A stretch of DNA of 64,000 bases from the NCBI RefSeq assembly GCF_003815775.1, contig NZ_CP033926.1, positions 2,914,001-2,978,000 on the forward strand, given 5' to 3'. Within the stretch, counting starts at the first letter, position 1. Each line of letters starts with the position of its first letter. The notes under the pieces were generated by a model that had not been told where the DNA came from, did no database searches, and saw only the letters and a list, made by a program, of their open reading frames with translations. The stretch is from Chryseobacterium joostei (GTDB lineage: Bacteria > Bacteroidota > Bacteroidia > Flavobacteriales > Weeksellaceae). Position numbers and translations under genes: made by a program. Positions 9,734 through 21,260 of this stretch are shown here, in pieces.

Positions 9734-10446
9734 CTATGAATGTGTTCCCAGTAAAGAGGGACTGCTTTTTAAAAATTTTTCGATATATAATTTTCCTTTT
9801 CTACAGGCGGTTTCCAGACATTCACCTTTAGCCAGTTCTCCTGCAATTGCGGAGGACAAAACGCATCCGGATCCATGTTTTGGATGGTATACAAAATCTC
9901 CGTTGCTTGGTGCCAACAAGGTTTCAATTCCGTCTTCAACTAAAACATCCGTTCCTAAAAGGTCTTCTCTGTGTCCTCCTTTGATAAGCACTGAACAGGA
10001 GTTTTCTTTTGACAAGAGACCAACATTCTTTAAAACATTGTATTCATTATAGTTAGGGGTAATTAAACTAATCTTGTCTATCCAATTTTTCAATAACGGA
10101 AGTGTTTCAAGATTGAAAAAAGTAAATTCTGATGTACTTTTCAATACAGGATCCCAAACAATTTTAGCGTCAGCATTGCAAGCCTTAACTGCATTGATAA
10201 TTTCAATCAGAAACTCCGCATCTTTTACAATTCCAATTTTCACAACGGAAACCGTATAATGACTCATCAATACATTAATTTCCTTGACAATCTCATCTAT
10301 GGACCGCCATTCCAGACTAAGGCATTGAGAAGCTGTCTGCAAGGTAAGGGCTGTACAAATTCCCAATCCCATTACTTTTATCTGTTCCAGGGTTTTAATA
10401 TCCGACAATAAACCGGCTCCTCCACTTGGATCAAATCCTGCAATGC

Positions 10447-10474
<28 letters not shown>
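9734..10474 (-). CDS. thiD: HMP/HMP-phosphate kinase ThiD
   Basis: ThiD phosphorylates hydroxymethylpyrimidine and its monophosphate to HMP-PP, one of the two substrates of ThiE. The 246-residue ribokinase-fold protein shows the N-terminal substrate motif SIAGFDPSGGAGLLSDIKT (about residues 10-28), ITPNYNEYNVL near 150 and the C-terminal anion-hole and catalytic motif HGSGCVLSSAIAGELAKG near 215. The start overlaps the upstream thiE-like gene by 28 bases, which implies translational coupling. There is no ThiE fusion, unlike some relatives. Confidence 0.94.
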
Positions 10475-13074
<2,600 letters not shown>

Positions 13075-13146
13075 TCCTAATATTTTAAATATACTTTAGG
13101 AATGGCCATTATTGTACAATAGAATGTACAGCAAAAGTCACCTACT

Positions 13147-13228
13147 TTTCCCTACGCTGGTATGATCCAGATCAGGTTCAAAGGGTAAAGTCTCAGTCTG
13201 TGGATAACAGACACCCCTAAAGTATGGG
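13147..13228 (-). promoter_or_regulatory. TPP riboswitch (THI element)
   Basis: Read on the minus strand, the leader of the thi operon contains the conserved TPP aptamer core in order: GGGGTGTC, CTGAGA, ACCCTTTGAACCTGAT and GCGTAGGGA. It lies about 75 bases upstream of thiS. TPP binding should lower expression of the operon. The expression platform is short and no strong U-run terminator is visible before thiS, which suggests control of translation initiation, but that is inference. Confidence 0.96.
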
Positions 13229-13229
13229 A

Positions 13230-13261
13230 CGAAGTTAGTTATTTTTTCAGAATAGGCAAAA
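13230..13261 (-). promoter_or_regulatory. Promoter of the thiamine operon
   Basis: On the minus strand TTTTG (13257-13261) and TAACTTCG (13230-13237) are 19 bases apart, close to the Bacteroidota pattern TTTG / TAnnTTTG. The predicted transcript start falls right at the 5' edge of the TPP aptamer. Confidence 0.65.
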
Positions 13262-13279
13262 TTGATTTTTTCAAATAAA

Positions 13280-13305
13280 AAACCACCCCAGAATTGAGGT
13301 GGTTT
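13280..13305 (-). terminator. Terminator after pseudouridine synthase gene
   Basis: AAACCACC (13280-13287) pairs with GGTGGTTT (13298-13305), and a T-rich run follows on the minus strand. It separates the rluA-family unit from the thiamine promoter. Confidence 0.75.
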
Positions 13306-13360
13306 ATTTATTAGTAAAGAATACTTCTACAAAGGTTTGTATCGGTATATCAATAGGGTG

Positions 13361-14038
13361 CTATTCTTCACAAGCTCTCCAAATCGCATCATTCTGCGGA
13401 ACGGGCGCTATAATTTCAATATTTTCTTTTGTGACAGGATGAATGAATTCTAATTTTCTGGCATGAAGGTTAATTCCTCCATCCGGGTTGGAACGCGGGG
13501 ATCCGTATTTCAGATCTCCCTTGATCGGAACTCCCGTTTTGGATAGCTGAGCCCGAATCTGATGATGTCTTCCCGTTTCAAGGTCAATTTCAAGAAGCAA
13601 ATAATTATCCAATGTCTTTATAACATTGTAGGTAAGAATAGCCTCCTTTGCTCCTTCTGTAGCCTTAGGAAAAACGATAGCCTTATTATTCTTTTCGTTT
13701 TTCTTTAAATAATGAACCAATCTCTGAGTCTGGGGAATCATTTCCTTTCCCACAACAGCCCAATAGGTCTTTTTAACCTCACGATTTTTCACCATTTGGG
13801 TAAGACGAGAAAGTGCCTTGGAAGTTTTAGCATAGATCACCAATCCGGAAGTGGGACGGTCTATACGATGAACCAAACCGAGAAAAACATTTCCCGGCTT
13901 GGCATCTCTTATTTTTATAAAATTCTTTATTGATTCTAATAGTGATTCATCACCAGTCTTGTCTCCCTGTACAAGTTGGCCTACTTTTTTATTAACCACC
14001 AGAAGATGATTATCTTCATATACAATCTGCTCCTTCAT
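13361..14038 (-). CDS. RluA-family pseudouridine synthase
   Basis: This enzyme isomerises specific uridines in rRNA or tRNA to pseudouridine. The 225-residue protein is the compact RluA type without an S4 domain. The catalytic Asp60 lies in the family motif LVHRIDRPTSGLVIYAKT. GRHHQIRAQLSKTG near 155 and NLHARKLEFIHPVTKE near 190 are the other RluA-family signatures. It appears to be cotranscribed with the small membrane protein upstream (11-base gap) and ends at a hairpin terminator. The target nucleotide cannot be told from sequence. Confidence 0.93.
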   Translation of the reverse strand: MKEQIVYEDNHLLVVNKKVGQLVQGDKTGDESLLESIKNFIKIRDAKPGNVFLGLVHRIDRPTSGLVIYAKTSKALSRLTQMVKNREVKKTYWAVVGKEMIPQTQRLVHYLKKNEKNNKAIVFPKATEGAKEAILTYNVIKTLDNYLLLEIDLETGRHHQIRAQLSKTGVPIKGDLKYGSPRSNPDGGINLHARKLEFIHPVTKENIEIIAPVPQNDAIWRACEE

Positions 14039-14049
14039 AATCCTTTAGT

Positions 14050-14364
14050 CTATCTTCTTCTATTAGAAAGGGAAAGGATAACACCTCCCAAAAGGCCAAT
14101 AGTCTTCAGTACAGAAAGTTTTGAATCTTCCGGTAAAAATGCTCCCACTACACAAATCCCTGCTGCTACATACATTGCATACATAAAGTTTTTGTTTGTA
14201 AGCAAAGGTGCCTGAACAAAGAAGCTAGCTCCTATCAGGACATAAAAAACTTTTCCGGAAAGCAAATGATTAATTTCCGGAGAAAATAAATTAAACCAAC
14301 CTACAGCAAGACAAATTAGGGCTCCAATGGATAACATCCCCTGGATGGATTGTTGATTCTGCAT
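14050..14364 (-). CDS. Small four-helix membrane protein
   Basis: This unrecognised 104-residue inner-membrane protein has about four hydrophobic stretches: IGALICLAVGWFNLF, VFYVLIGASFFVQ, MYAMYVAAGICVVGAF and LGGVILSLSN. It ends in a basic RRR. It lies 3 bases downstream of panB and 11 bases upstream of the pseudouridine synthase gene on the same strand, so it is probably part of that operon. I cannot assign a function. Confidence 0.75.
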   Translation of the reverse strand: MQNQQSIQGMLSIGALICLAVGWFNLFSPEINHLLSGKVFYVLIGASFFVQAPLLTNKNFMYAMYVAAGICVVGAFLPEDSKLSVLKTIGLLGGVILSLSNRRR

Positions 14365-14367
14365 AAA

Positions 14368-15183
14368 TTAGTAGCTTTCGTTTTCGTTTGGAAATTCAAC
14401 AGTCTTTACATCTTTCACATATTGAGCAACGGCTCCTGTAATTTCAGTATAAAGATCAAGATATCTTCTTAGGAACTTTGGACTGAATCCTTTGTTCATT
14501 CCTACCATATCATGATATACCAAAACCTGCCCGTCACAGTCTGAACCAGCTCCAATCCCGATAGTAGGAATAGAGATGCTTTCCGTTACTCTTTTTGCAA
14601 GTTCTGCAGGAATTTTTTCCAGTACAACAGAAAAACAACCTAATTCTTCTAAAAGCTGTGCATCAGCGATCAGCTTTTCAGCTTCAGCTTCTTCTTTAGC
14701 TCTTACTTTATAGGTTCCGAATTTATAAATAGACTGTGGTGTTAATCCCAAATGTCCCATTACAGGAATTCCGGCATTAATGATTTTTTTGATTGATTTG
14801 GAAATTTCTTTCCCCCCTTCAATCTTTACCGCATGAGCACCTCCCTCTTTCATCATTCTTACTGCAGACTCCAATGCTTTTTCAGGATTACTCTGATAAG
14901 TTCCGAAAGGTAAGTCTGCCACAACCAAAGCTCTGTCAGTTCCTCTTACCACACTTTGCGCATGATAGATCATCTGATCCAATGTAATAGGCAATGTAGT
15001 TTCAAAACCAGCCATTACATTCGCAGCAGAATCTCCAATCAAAATAGCATCTACTCCACCTGCATCTACCATCTTTGCCGTGGTAAAATCATAGGCTGTA
15101 AGCATTGTTATTTTTTCCTTGTCGAATTTCATTTTACGCAAGGTTTCAGTCGTAACTTTTTTAATTTCAGAGTGAACAGACAT
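14368..15183 (-). CDS. panB: Ketopantoate hydroxymethyltransferase PanB
   Basis: PanB transfers a hydroxymethyl group from methylene-tetrahydrofolate to ketoisovalerate, the first committed step of pantothenate and CoA synthesis. The 271-residue TIM-barrel protein has [19 protein letters not shown] near 27, [17 protein letters not shown] near 47 with the metal-binding Asp, AVKIEGG near 119, GHLGLTPQS near 143 and the catalytic Glu in [14 protein letters not shown] near 185. [22 protein letters not shown] follows near 205. It heads the operon with the membrane protein and the pseudouridine synthase. Confidence 0.97.
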   Translation of the reverse strand: MSVHSEIKKVTTETLRKMKFDKEKITMLTAYDFTTAKMVDAGGVDAILIGDSAANVMAGFETTLPITLDQMIYHAQSVVRGTDRALVVADLPFGTYQSNPEKALESAVRMMKEGGAHAVKIEGGKEISKSIKKIINAGIPVMGHLGLTPQSIYKFGTYKVRAKEEAEAEKLIADAQLLEELGCFSVVLEKIPAELAKRVTESISIPTIGIGAGSDCDGQVLVYHDMVGMNKGFSPKFLRRYLDLYTEITGAVAQYVKDVKTVEFPNENESY

Positions 15184-15209
15184 AATTTATCTATTTTTTT
15201 AAAGTTAAA

Positions 15210-15230
15210 AAGTCGGCCTTTGGCCGACTT
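15210..15230 (-). terminator. Terminator after the Fnr/Crp-family gene
   Basis: This is a perfect hairpin: 9-base arms at 15210-15218 and 15222-15230 with a TTT loop, followed on the minus strand by a T-run. It separates the regulator from panB. Confidence 0.85.
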
Positions 15231-15246
15231 AAGTTTTGTATGATTT

Positions 15247-15960
15247 TTATAAAACTACGTGACCGAGTTTCATGAGTTTATCGTGATTTAGAATCTTGAT
15301 GTTTCTCCCATCCACTTCAATCAGGCTATCCTGTTTGAACTCGGAGATTAATCGAATGGCACTTTCAGTAGCAGTACCAATAATGTTTGCAATTTCCTCC
15401 CTTGTTAAAGAGATCTTGATAAAGCCTTCCGGATCTACCCCCAGCTTCTGTTCCAAAAGCAGCAATATTTCCGCCAGTCTCTCTCTTACCGTTTTCTGGG
15501 CAAGGAAAGTAATGGTGTTGGAAGATTCTCCTAATTCGTAAGAAATTTTTTGAAGCATTACGAAAGATAATTGCGGATCTACCTCCAAAAGATACATGAA
15601 AATATCTGCTGGTAAGAAAACACATTCTATATCTGTCATTGCTTCTGCTTTGGCTTGGAAGTTTTCCCCACAAAGCAAAGAACGATAGCCGATGATATCC
15701 CCCTCTTTAATAAATCTTAAAATCTGATCTTTCCCAAAAGCTCCTGATTTTGAAAGTTTGGCAGCCCCTTTTTCCAGAACAAAAACTCCTCTTGGAGTTT
15801 CTCCATCCTCGAAGATGGTGTCATGTTTCTGAAAACTCAGTCTTTTTTTGCCATTAATGTACTTTTCAAAATCTGCGCTAGAAAGTCTTTCCTTAAATGA
15901 TTTATCATTAAAAACTCTGGCGAACCTCTCTTCAATTGCTATCTGTTGTTCCTGCGGCAT
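15247..15960 (-). CDS. Crp/Fnr-family transcriptional regulator
   Basis: This 237-residue regulator has a cyclic-nucleotide-binding-like beta-roll (about residues 35-150, DTIFEDGETPRGVFVLEKGAAK) and a C-terminal winged helix (about 170-230, SLTREEIANIIGTATESAIR). It lies divergent from the cbb3 oxidase assembly ATPase ccoI, 88 bases away, which suggests control of microaerobic respiration. The N-terminal cysteine cluster that holds the oxygen-sensing 4Fe-4S in Fnr is missing: the only cysteines are in LLCGEN and IECVF. It is therefore not a canonical Fnr, and the signal is unknown. It forms its own unit, closed by a strong terminator. Confidence 0.92.
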   Translation of the reverse strand: MPQEQQIAIEERFARVFNDKSFKERLSSADFEKYINGKKRLSFQKHDTIFEDGETPRGVFVLEKGAAKLSKSGAFGKDQILRFIKEGDIIGYRSLLCGENFQAKAEAMTDIECVFLPADIFMYLLEVDPQLSFVMLQKISYELGESSNTITFLAQKTVRERLAEILLLLEQKLGVDPEGFIKISLTREEIANIIGTATESAIRLISEFKQDSLIEVDGRNIKILNHDKLMKLGHVVL

Positions 15961-16021
15961 TTTATATGATATTTATCACAAAAATAGAACTTTTTAACGC
16001 GATAAACAAAAAAAATTGTTA

Positions 16022-16029
16022 TAATTTTG
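16022..16029 (+). promoter_or_regulatory. Putative -7 element of ccoI
   Basis: TAATTTTG matches the Bacteroidota -7 consensus TAnnTTTG exactly and lies 19 bases before the GTG start. Upstream, around 15991-15995, there is only a T-run, so the -33 element is weak. That could fit an activated promoter. Confidence 0.45.
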
Positions 16030-16048
16030 TAGTTCAATATTTTATGGG

Positions 16049-18427
16049 GTGAGCGAGAACTGTTTTCATTGTGGTCAAGAGATAGAAAAAGAGAGAATTC
16101 TGTTTGATGAAAAGACTTTCTGCTGCAATGGCTGCAAGTCTGTTTATGAAATCCTGAATACGAACAATTTAAGTAATTTCTACGAGCTTAACAAAGGGGC
16201 AGGAATTCGTCCGGGTGATGAAAACTCTACCCAGTTCGATTATCTGGACACTCCGGAAATTTTCGAAAAGGTCACTGATTTTTCTGAGGGAAATACCAGT
16301 CTTGTCACTTTCAAAATCCCTGTAATCCACTGTTCTTCTTGTATTTGGTTGCTAGAAAGCCTCCACACCCTGAATCCTTATATTAAGTATTCACAGGTTA
16401 ACTTTACCCGAAAGACTCTACAGATTTCATTCAATCATAACGACTTCAAATTAAGCGAACTAGCTAATTTTTTAACCAATCTAGGATACAGACCTGTGAT
16501 CAGTCTTGAAACAGCTGAGAAAAATGTTGACCATTTAGACAAATCCCTTCTTGTGAAATTTGCCATTGCAGGTTTTGCATTTGGAAACGGGATGTTTTTG
16601 GCATTTCCTGAATATGTAGGAGGAGAGGATTATTGGATGGAGCATTACAAAGGACTCTTCAGAGTACTGATGTTCCTACTGGCATGTCCTGTTGTCTTTT
16701 ATTCTGCCTCAGACTATTACAAATCTGCATGGTACGGATTAAAAAACAAGATCGTCAATATTGATGTTCCTATTGTATTGGGAATATTTGTTCTTTTTGG
16801 AAGAAGTATCTATGAAGTGGCTACAGATTACGGTCCCGGATATTTCGACACCCTTTGTGGCCTGCTATTTTTCATGCTGATGGGTAAACTTTTCCAGAAA
16901 AGAACATACAGCGCACTTTCTTACGACAGGGATTACAAATCTTTTTACCCTATTGCGGTAACAAAAGTAGACTTTGACGGAAAACAGGAAAACATTCTTC
17001 TTTCTGAAATAAAAGTTGGAGACAGAATTCTGGTTAGAAACCAGGAAATTATACCTGTAGACGCCATTCTTATCAACGGAGAAGGTAATATTGACAACAG
17101 CTTTATTACCGGAGAAAGTGAAAGTATTAGCAAGCAACCCGGAGACAAAATTTTCGCAGGAGGTAAACAAGTAGGATCATCCTTAGAGCTTGAAGTCATC
17201 AAAGATGTGGATCAGAGTTACCTTACTCAGCTTTGGAATAAGGAAGCCTTTAAAAAGCATGAAACAGGACTTGACACACTGACCAACAACATCAGCAAAT
17301 ACTTCACATTCATCATTTTAGGCATTGCACTTATTTCTGGAATTTATTGGGCTTTCATTGATTTAGAGAAGATGTTCCAGGTAATTTCAGCCATTCTGAT
17401 TATCGCCTGCCCATGTGCCCTTGCCTTGTCTGCACCGTTTACTTTCGGACACATTATGAGGATTTTAGGCCGAAATAAATTCTACGTAAAAGACACCTTA
17501 ACCATTGAAAAAATTGCAAAATTAGACACCATTGTCTTTGATAAAACGGGCACTATTACTCACAGAAAAAAATCAAGCATCAAATACAGTGGCACTGAGA
17601 TCCAAGAGTTTGACTTGCTCAATATCAAAACATTACTGAAAAACTCCAACCATCCACTTTCAAAATCACTCTATGAATTCATAGAAGTCAATGATGATTA
17701 TTTTACAGTGGAAAATTTCCAGGAAATCTCCGGAAAAGGTTACGAAGCCAGCATAAGAGGAAATGTTTACAAAATAGGCTCTGCCCGTTATAATAATCAG
17801 GAACCAAAGAATCTTGAAACCGCTGTTTACATCAGTAAAAATGATCAGTTTTTAGGTAAATTCATCTTCAAGAATGAATACCGCCCTAAGCTTAAGGATC
17901 TATTCAAAAAACTTACCAACTACAAAATATTTATCCTGAGCGGTGACAACTCCTCAGAGGAAGTTCAGCTTAAGGAACTCATCCCTAACTATAAGGGAAT
18001 GGCCTTTAATCAAAGTCCGGAAGACAAGCTGAATTACATCAAAAATCTTCAGGATCAGAACATGAAGGTAGCTATGCTGGGCGACGGTCTAAATGATGCG
18101 GGAGCTCTAAAGCAAAGTAACGTAGGTATTGCCATCGCAGATGATACCAACAGCTTTACACCCTCTTCTGACGTCATCATGAATGGAGAAAAAGTAGTCA
18201 CTCTGAACAATTACCTGAATGTCTGCAAAGGCTCTATCACAATTGTGAAAATGACATTTATAATCAGTTTTCTTTATAATATTGTTGGGTTAAGTTACGC
18301 TGTTACAGGGCACATGCATCCCCTTTTTGCGGCAATCATCATGCCAGTTAGTTCCATCACGGTAGTTACCTTCACCACAGTTTCGACTTGGATACTGGGT
18401 CGCAAACACTTCAAAAAACAGGCTTAA
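16049..18427 (+). CDS. ccoI: Copper-type P1B-ATPase CcoI/FixI
   Basis: This heavy-metal P-type ATPase (792 residues) exports copper for assembly of the cbb3 oxidase. Domains in order are an N-terminal cysteine-rich zinc-ribbon-like segment (CFHC at 5-8, CCNGC at 25-29), an HMA domain with CSSC at 95-98, about eight membrane helices, the metal-transport motif CPC near 453, the phosphorylation motif DKTGT near 498 and GDGLNDAG near 677. The start is a GTG. An ATG at 16044 reads only ATG-GGG-TGA and its stop overlaps the GTG. It is the first gene of the cco cluster and is divergent from the Crp/Fnr-family gene. Confidence 0.93.
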   Translation: MSENCFHCGQEIEKERILFDEKTFCCNGCKSVYEILNTNNLSNFYELNKGAGIRPGDENSTQFDYLDTPEIFEKVTDFSEGNTSLVTFKIPVIHCSSCIWLLESLHTLNPYIKYSQVNFTRKTLQISFNHNDFKLSELANFLTNLGYRPVISLETAEKNVDHLDKSLLVKFAIAGFAFGNGMFLAFPEYVGGEDYWMEHYKGLFRVLMFLLACPVVFYSASDYYKSAWYGLKNKIVNIDVPIVLGIFVLFGRSIYEVATDYGPGYFDTLCGLLFFMLMGKLFQKRTYSALSYDRDYKSFYPIAVTKVDFDGKQENILLSEIKVGDRILVRNQEIIPVDAILINGEGNIDNSFITGESESISKQPGDKIFAGGKQVGSSLELEVIKDVDQSYLTQLWNKEAFKKHETGLDTLTNNISKYFTFIILGIALISGIYWAFIDLEKMFQVISAILIIACPCALALSAPFTFGHIMRILGRNKFYVKDTLTIEKIAKLDTIVFDKTGTITHRKKSSIKYSGTEIQEFDLLNIKTLLKNSNHPLSKSLYEFIEVNDDYFTVENFQEISGKGYEASIRGNVYKIGSARYNNQEPKNLETAVYISKNDQFLGKFIFKNEYRPKLKDLFKKLTNYKIFILSGDNSSEEVQLKELIPNYKGMAFNQSPEDKLNYIKNLQDQNMKVAMLGDGLNDAGALKQSNVGIAIADDTNSFTPSSDVIMNGEKVVTLNNYLNVCKGSITIVKMTFIISFLYNIVGLSYAVTGHMHPLFAAIIMPVSSITVVTFTTVSTWILGRKHFKKQA

Positions 18428-18501
18428 ACGCCCTTATTTAGACTGATTTTAAATTAGCTGAAATCGGCATTTCGTGATGAATGTCATTATTTTTCACTAA
18501 A

Positions 18502-18529
18502 TTTGAACCCCGAAAATAGGTTAATTTTG
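18502..18529 (+). promoter_or_regulatory. Putative promoter of ccoS-ccoNOQP
   Basis: TTTG at 18502-18505 and TAATTTTG at 18522-18529, 16 bases apart, resemble a Bacteroidota promoter. The -7 element ends only 7 bases before the ccoS ATG, so the transcript would have almost no leader. Confidence 0.5.
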
Positions 18530-18536
18530 TTGTCCA

Positions 18537-18749
18537 ATGGATATTCTATATTTAATGATCGTCTGCAGTGTTTCTTTAGCTGCCATTTTCTTGGTCGTAT
18601 TTATAGTGTATGCCAGAAAAGGACAGTTTGAAGATGATGAATCTCCTGCTGTCAGAATCCTTTTTGATGATGAAAGAGTCAAAGAAAAAGATGAGAATGG
18701 CGACAATAATAAAGACGGAAAAGAGATAGGAGAAAATAATAAAAATTGA
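18537..18749 (+). CDS. ccoS: Cytochrome oxidase maturation protein CcoS
   Basis: This small single-span membrane protein of 70 residues is needed to insert cofactors into cbb3 oxidase. It has an N-terminal hydrophobic helix (about residues 3-25) followed by the family signature YARKGQFEDDESPAVRILFDD, then a charged E/D/K/N-rich tail. It stands directly ahead of ccoN (21-base gap), the usual position in Bacteroidota. Confidence 0.92.
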   Translation: MDILYLMIVCSVSLAAIFLVVFIVYARKGQFEDDESPAVRILFDDERVKEKDENGDNNKDGKEIGENNKN

Positions 18750-18770
18750 GAAAAATAGTGAATAGTTGAT

Positions 18771-21032
18771 ATGGAAACACAAAAGTTTAGTTATGACAAT
18801 AGTATTGTCCGTGCGTTCCTCTATGCGACCATCATCTTTGGTTTCATAGGATTTACGTTCGGGCTTACGGCGGCATTAATGCTTTTCTACCCTGAATTAC
18901 CGGAATTCTTATTCGGTACAGATGATACAACCATTAATAGTTTATCATCAGGTAACATTCAAGGGTTAATAAACACTCATGGAGCATTTGGTTTTGGTAG
19001 AATCAGGATGTTGCACACCAACACCGTGATCTTTGCGTTCGTGTGTAATATTGTTTATGTTGGAGTGTATTACTCTACGCAAAGATTATTAAAAACAAGA
19101 ATGTACAGTGATACATTATCTTGGATCCATTTTTGGACTTGGCAGTTTATGATCGTAGCTACGTTCATTACATTCTTTATGGGTATCAATACTTCTAAGG
19201 AATATGCTGAGCATGAATGGCCAATTGATATATTAATTGCGATATCTTGGATCATTTTCGGGGTCAATATGATTCTAACCATTTCAAAAAGAAGAGTAAG
19301 ACACCTTTATGTAGCCATTTGGTTCTATCTTGGTACTTGGGTTGCAGTAGCAATGCTTCATATCTTCAACAATCTTGAAGTTCCATTATCTTTCACTGGC
19401 TGGAAATCTTATTCTGCATATGCAGGAGCAAAAGATGCCATTGTACAATGGTGGTATGGTCACAATGCGGTAGCATTCGTTTTGACAACTCCGGTTTTAG
19501 GTTTAATGTATTATTTCTTACCAAAAGCGGCAGACAGACCAGTATTCTCATATAAACTGTCTATTATTCACTTTTGGTCACTAATCTTTGTATATATCTG
19601 GGCTGGTCCTCACCACCTTCAGTATACGGCTCTTCCGGCATGGGCACAGGCAGTAGGAACAGGTTTCTCTATTATGCTTATTGCACCATCTTGGGGAGGT
19701 ATGTTAAATGGTCTTCTAACCTTAAGAGGAGCTTGGGATAAAGTAAGAGAAAACCCTATTCTTAAGTTCTTCGTAGTAGCAGTTACTTGTTATGGTATGG
19801 CAACGTTTGAAGGACCGCTTTTAGCAACTAAAAACATCAATAAAATTGGTCACTTTACAGACTGGGTTATCGGTCACGTACACTTAGGAGCTCTTGGATG
19901 GAATGGTTTCATGGCATTCGGGGTTATCTATTACTTGGTACCAATTATGTGGAGAACAAAAATTTGGTCTGTAAAATTAGCTAACTGGCACTTCTGGTTA
20001 GGGACATTAGGAATTATTTTCTATGCAGTACCAATGTATATTTCTGGATTCACACAAGGATTAATGTGGAAGCAGTTCAACCCAGACGGAACCTTATTAT
20101 GGAAAAACTGGTTGGATACTGTAACGGCTATTATTCCTTACTTTAAAATGAGATTCTTAGGAGGTATCTTCTATATTTCAGGAGCTATCCTAATGATTGT
20201 AAACGTTATTGCTACGGTAAGACAAGGATCATTCCAAAAAGAGGTTCCTGCAGAAGCACCAGCTTTAGCTAACATCGGAAACAAACGTAAAGAAGGAGAA
20301 GGATTCCACCTTTGGTTGGAAAGAATGCCATTATTGTTAACAGTATTGTCATTGTGTACAATTTCAATTGGAAGTATGGTAGAAATTATCCCTACCCTAT
20401 CTCTTAAGAAAAGTGTTCCTACAATATCAGCAGTAAAACCTTATTCTCCACTTGAATTAGAGGGTAGAGATATCTATATTCGTGAAGGTTGTAACGCTTG
20501 TCACTCTCAGATGATCAGACCGTTCAGAGATGAGATTACAAGATTCAACGGTAAAAACGGACAATACTCTAAAGCAGGAGAATTTATATATGACAGACCA
20601 TTCCTATGGGGTTCTAAAAGAACAGGACCGGATTTACATAGAGAAGGTGGTAAAAACCCAAGTTCTTGGCACTACAAGCACATGTATAACCCAAGATCTA
20701 CTTCTGCAGGTTCCATTATGCCTCGTTACCCTTGGTTAATCGCTACTGACTTAGACAGATCTAAAATGGTAGATAAAATGAAGCTGATGAAGAATACGTT
20801 TGATGTACCTTATACAAAGGCTCAAATTGATTCTGCAGACAAATGGGCAAATAACCAATCGGCAAAAATTGTAAAAGATATCTTCTCTGAAGCAAATGAC
20901 TTGAAAGAGGCTTATGCTAAGAGACCTCAGGGAGAATTAGAGAAAAAAGAAATTGTAGCTCTTATTTCTTATCTTCAGAGATTAGGAACTGATATCAAGA
21001 CAACTGAAATCAAAACAGCAAGTAATAACTAA
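18771..21032 (+). CDS. ccoN: cbb3 oxidase fused subunits I/II (CcoN-CcoO)
   Basis: This is the catalytic core of the high-affinity terminal oxidase, 753 residues. The first ~490 residues are CcoN, a 12-helix heme-copper subunit with conserved histidines in HGAFGFGRIRMLHTN, WYGHNAVAF, GPHHLQYTALP and DWVIGHVHLGALGWNG. After a linker and one more membrane helix comes the CcoO part, a monoheme cytochrome c with CNACH near residue 573 (YIREGCNACHSQMIRPFRDE). In proteobacteria these are two genes. The fusion is typical of Bacteroidota and is seen here as one uninterrupted frame. It accepts electrons through CcoP and pumps protons in the inner membrane. Confidence 0.97.
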   Translation: METQKFSYDNSIVRAFLYATIIFGFIGFTFGLTAALMLFYPELPEFLFGTDDTTINSLSSGNIQGLINTHGAFGFGRIRMLHTNTVIFAFVCNIVYVGVYYSTQRLLKTRMYSDTLSWIHFWTWQFMIVATFITFFMGINTSKEYAEHEWPIDILIAISWIIFGVNMILTISKRRVRHLYVAIWFYLGTWVAVAMLHIFNNLEVPLSFTGWKSYSAYAGAKDAIVQWWYGHNAVAFVLTTPVLGLMYYFLPKAADRPVFSYKLSIIHFWSLIFVYIWAGPHHLQYTALPAWAQAVGTGFSIMLIAPSWGGMLNGLLTLRGAWDKVRENPILKFFVVAVTCYGMATFEGPLLATKNINKIGHFTDWVIGHVHLGALGWNGFMAFGVIYYLVPIMWRTKIWSVKLANWHFWLGTLGIIFYAVPMYISGFTQGLMWKQFNPDGTLLWKNWLDTVTAIIPYFKMRFLGGIFYISGAILMIVNVIATVRQGSFQKEVPAEAPALANIGNKRKEGEGFHLWLERMPLLLTVLSLCTISIGSMVEIIPTLSLKKSVPTISAVKPYSPLELEGRDIYIREGCNACHSQMIRPFRDEITRFNGKNGQYSKAGEFIYDRPFLWGSKRTGPDLHREGGKNPSSWHYKHMYNPRSTSAGSIMPRYPWLIATDLDRSKMVDKMKLMKNTFDVPYTKAQIDSADKWANNQSAKIVKDIFSEANDLKEAYAKRPQGELEKKEIVALISYLQRLGTDIKTTEIKTASNN

Positions 21033-21050
21033 AAACATTAAAAGGTTCAT

Positions 21051-21251
21051 ATGATTCCTCAGAACTTTAAAGATATATTATCCAATACGGAAAATGCTGG
21101 GTTTTACCAGACTCTGGCTCTGATTTTCTTTATGCTGTTCTTCGTAGCTTTGATAATCTATGTTTTTAGCAAGCCTAAAAAATATTACAAAGAAGAAGAA
21201 GAAGCACCACTTGGGGATGATGAAGATGACGATTTTAATTTAAAAAATTAA
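21051..21251 (+). CDS. CcoQ-like small membrane protein
   Basis: This 66-residue protein has one membrane helix (TLALIFFMLFFVALIIYVF) and an acidic, lysine-rich cytoplasmic tail (KKYYKEEEEAPLGDDEDDD). Its size, topology and place between ccoNO and ccoP (18- and 9-base gaps) match CcoQ/FixQ, an accessory subunit that stabilises the cbb3 complex. Sequence similarity to CcoQ families is too low to judge by eye, so the name rests on context. Confidence 0.8.
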   Translation: MIPQNFKDILSNTENAGFYQTLALIFFMLFFVALIIYVFSKPKKYYKEEEEAPLGDDEDDDFNLKN

Positions 21252-21260
21252 ACTATTTTT

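Noticed and set aside
18427..18537. Fnr box (TTGAT-N4-ATCAA) before ccoS
   Set aside because: I looked for the palindrome in this gap and in 15961-16048 and did not find it.
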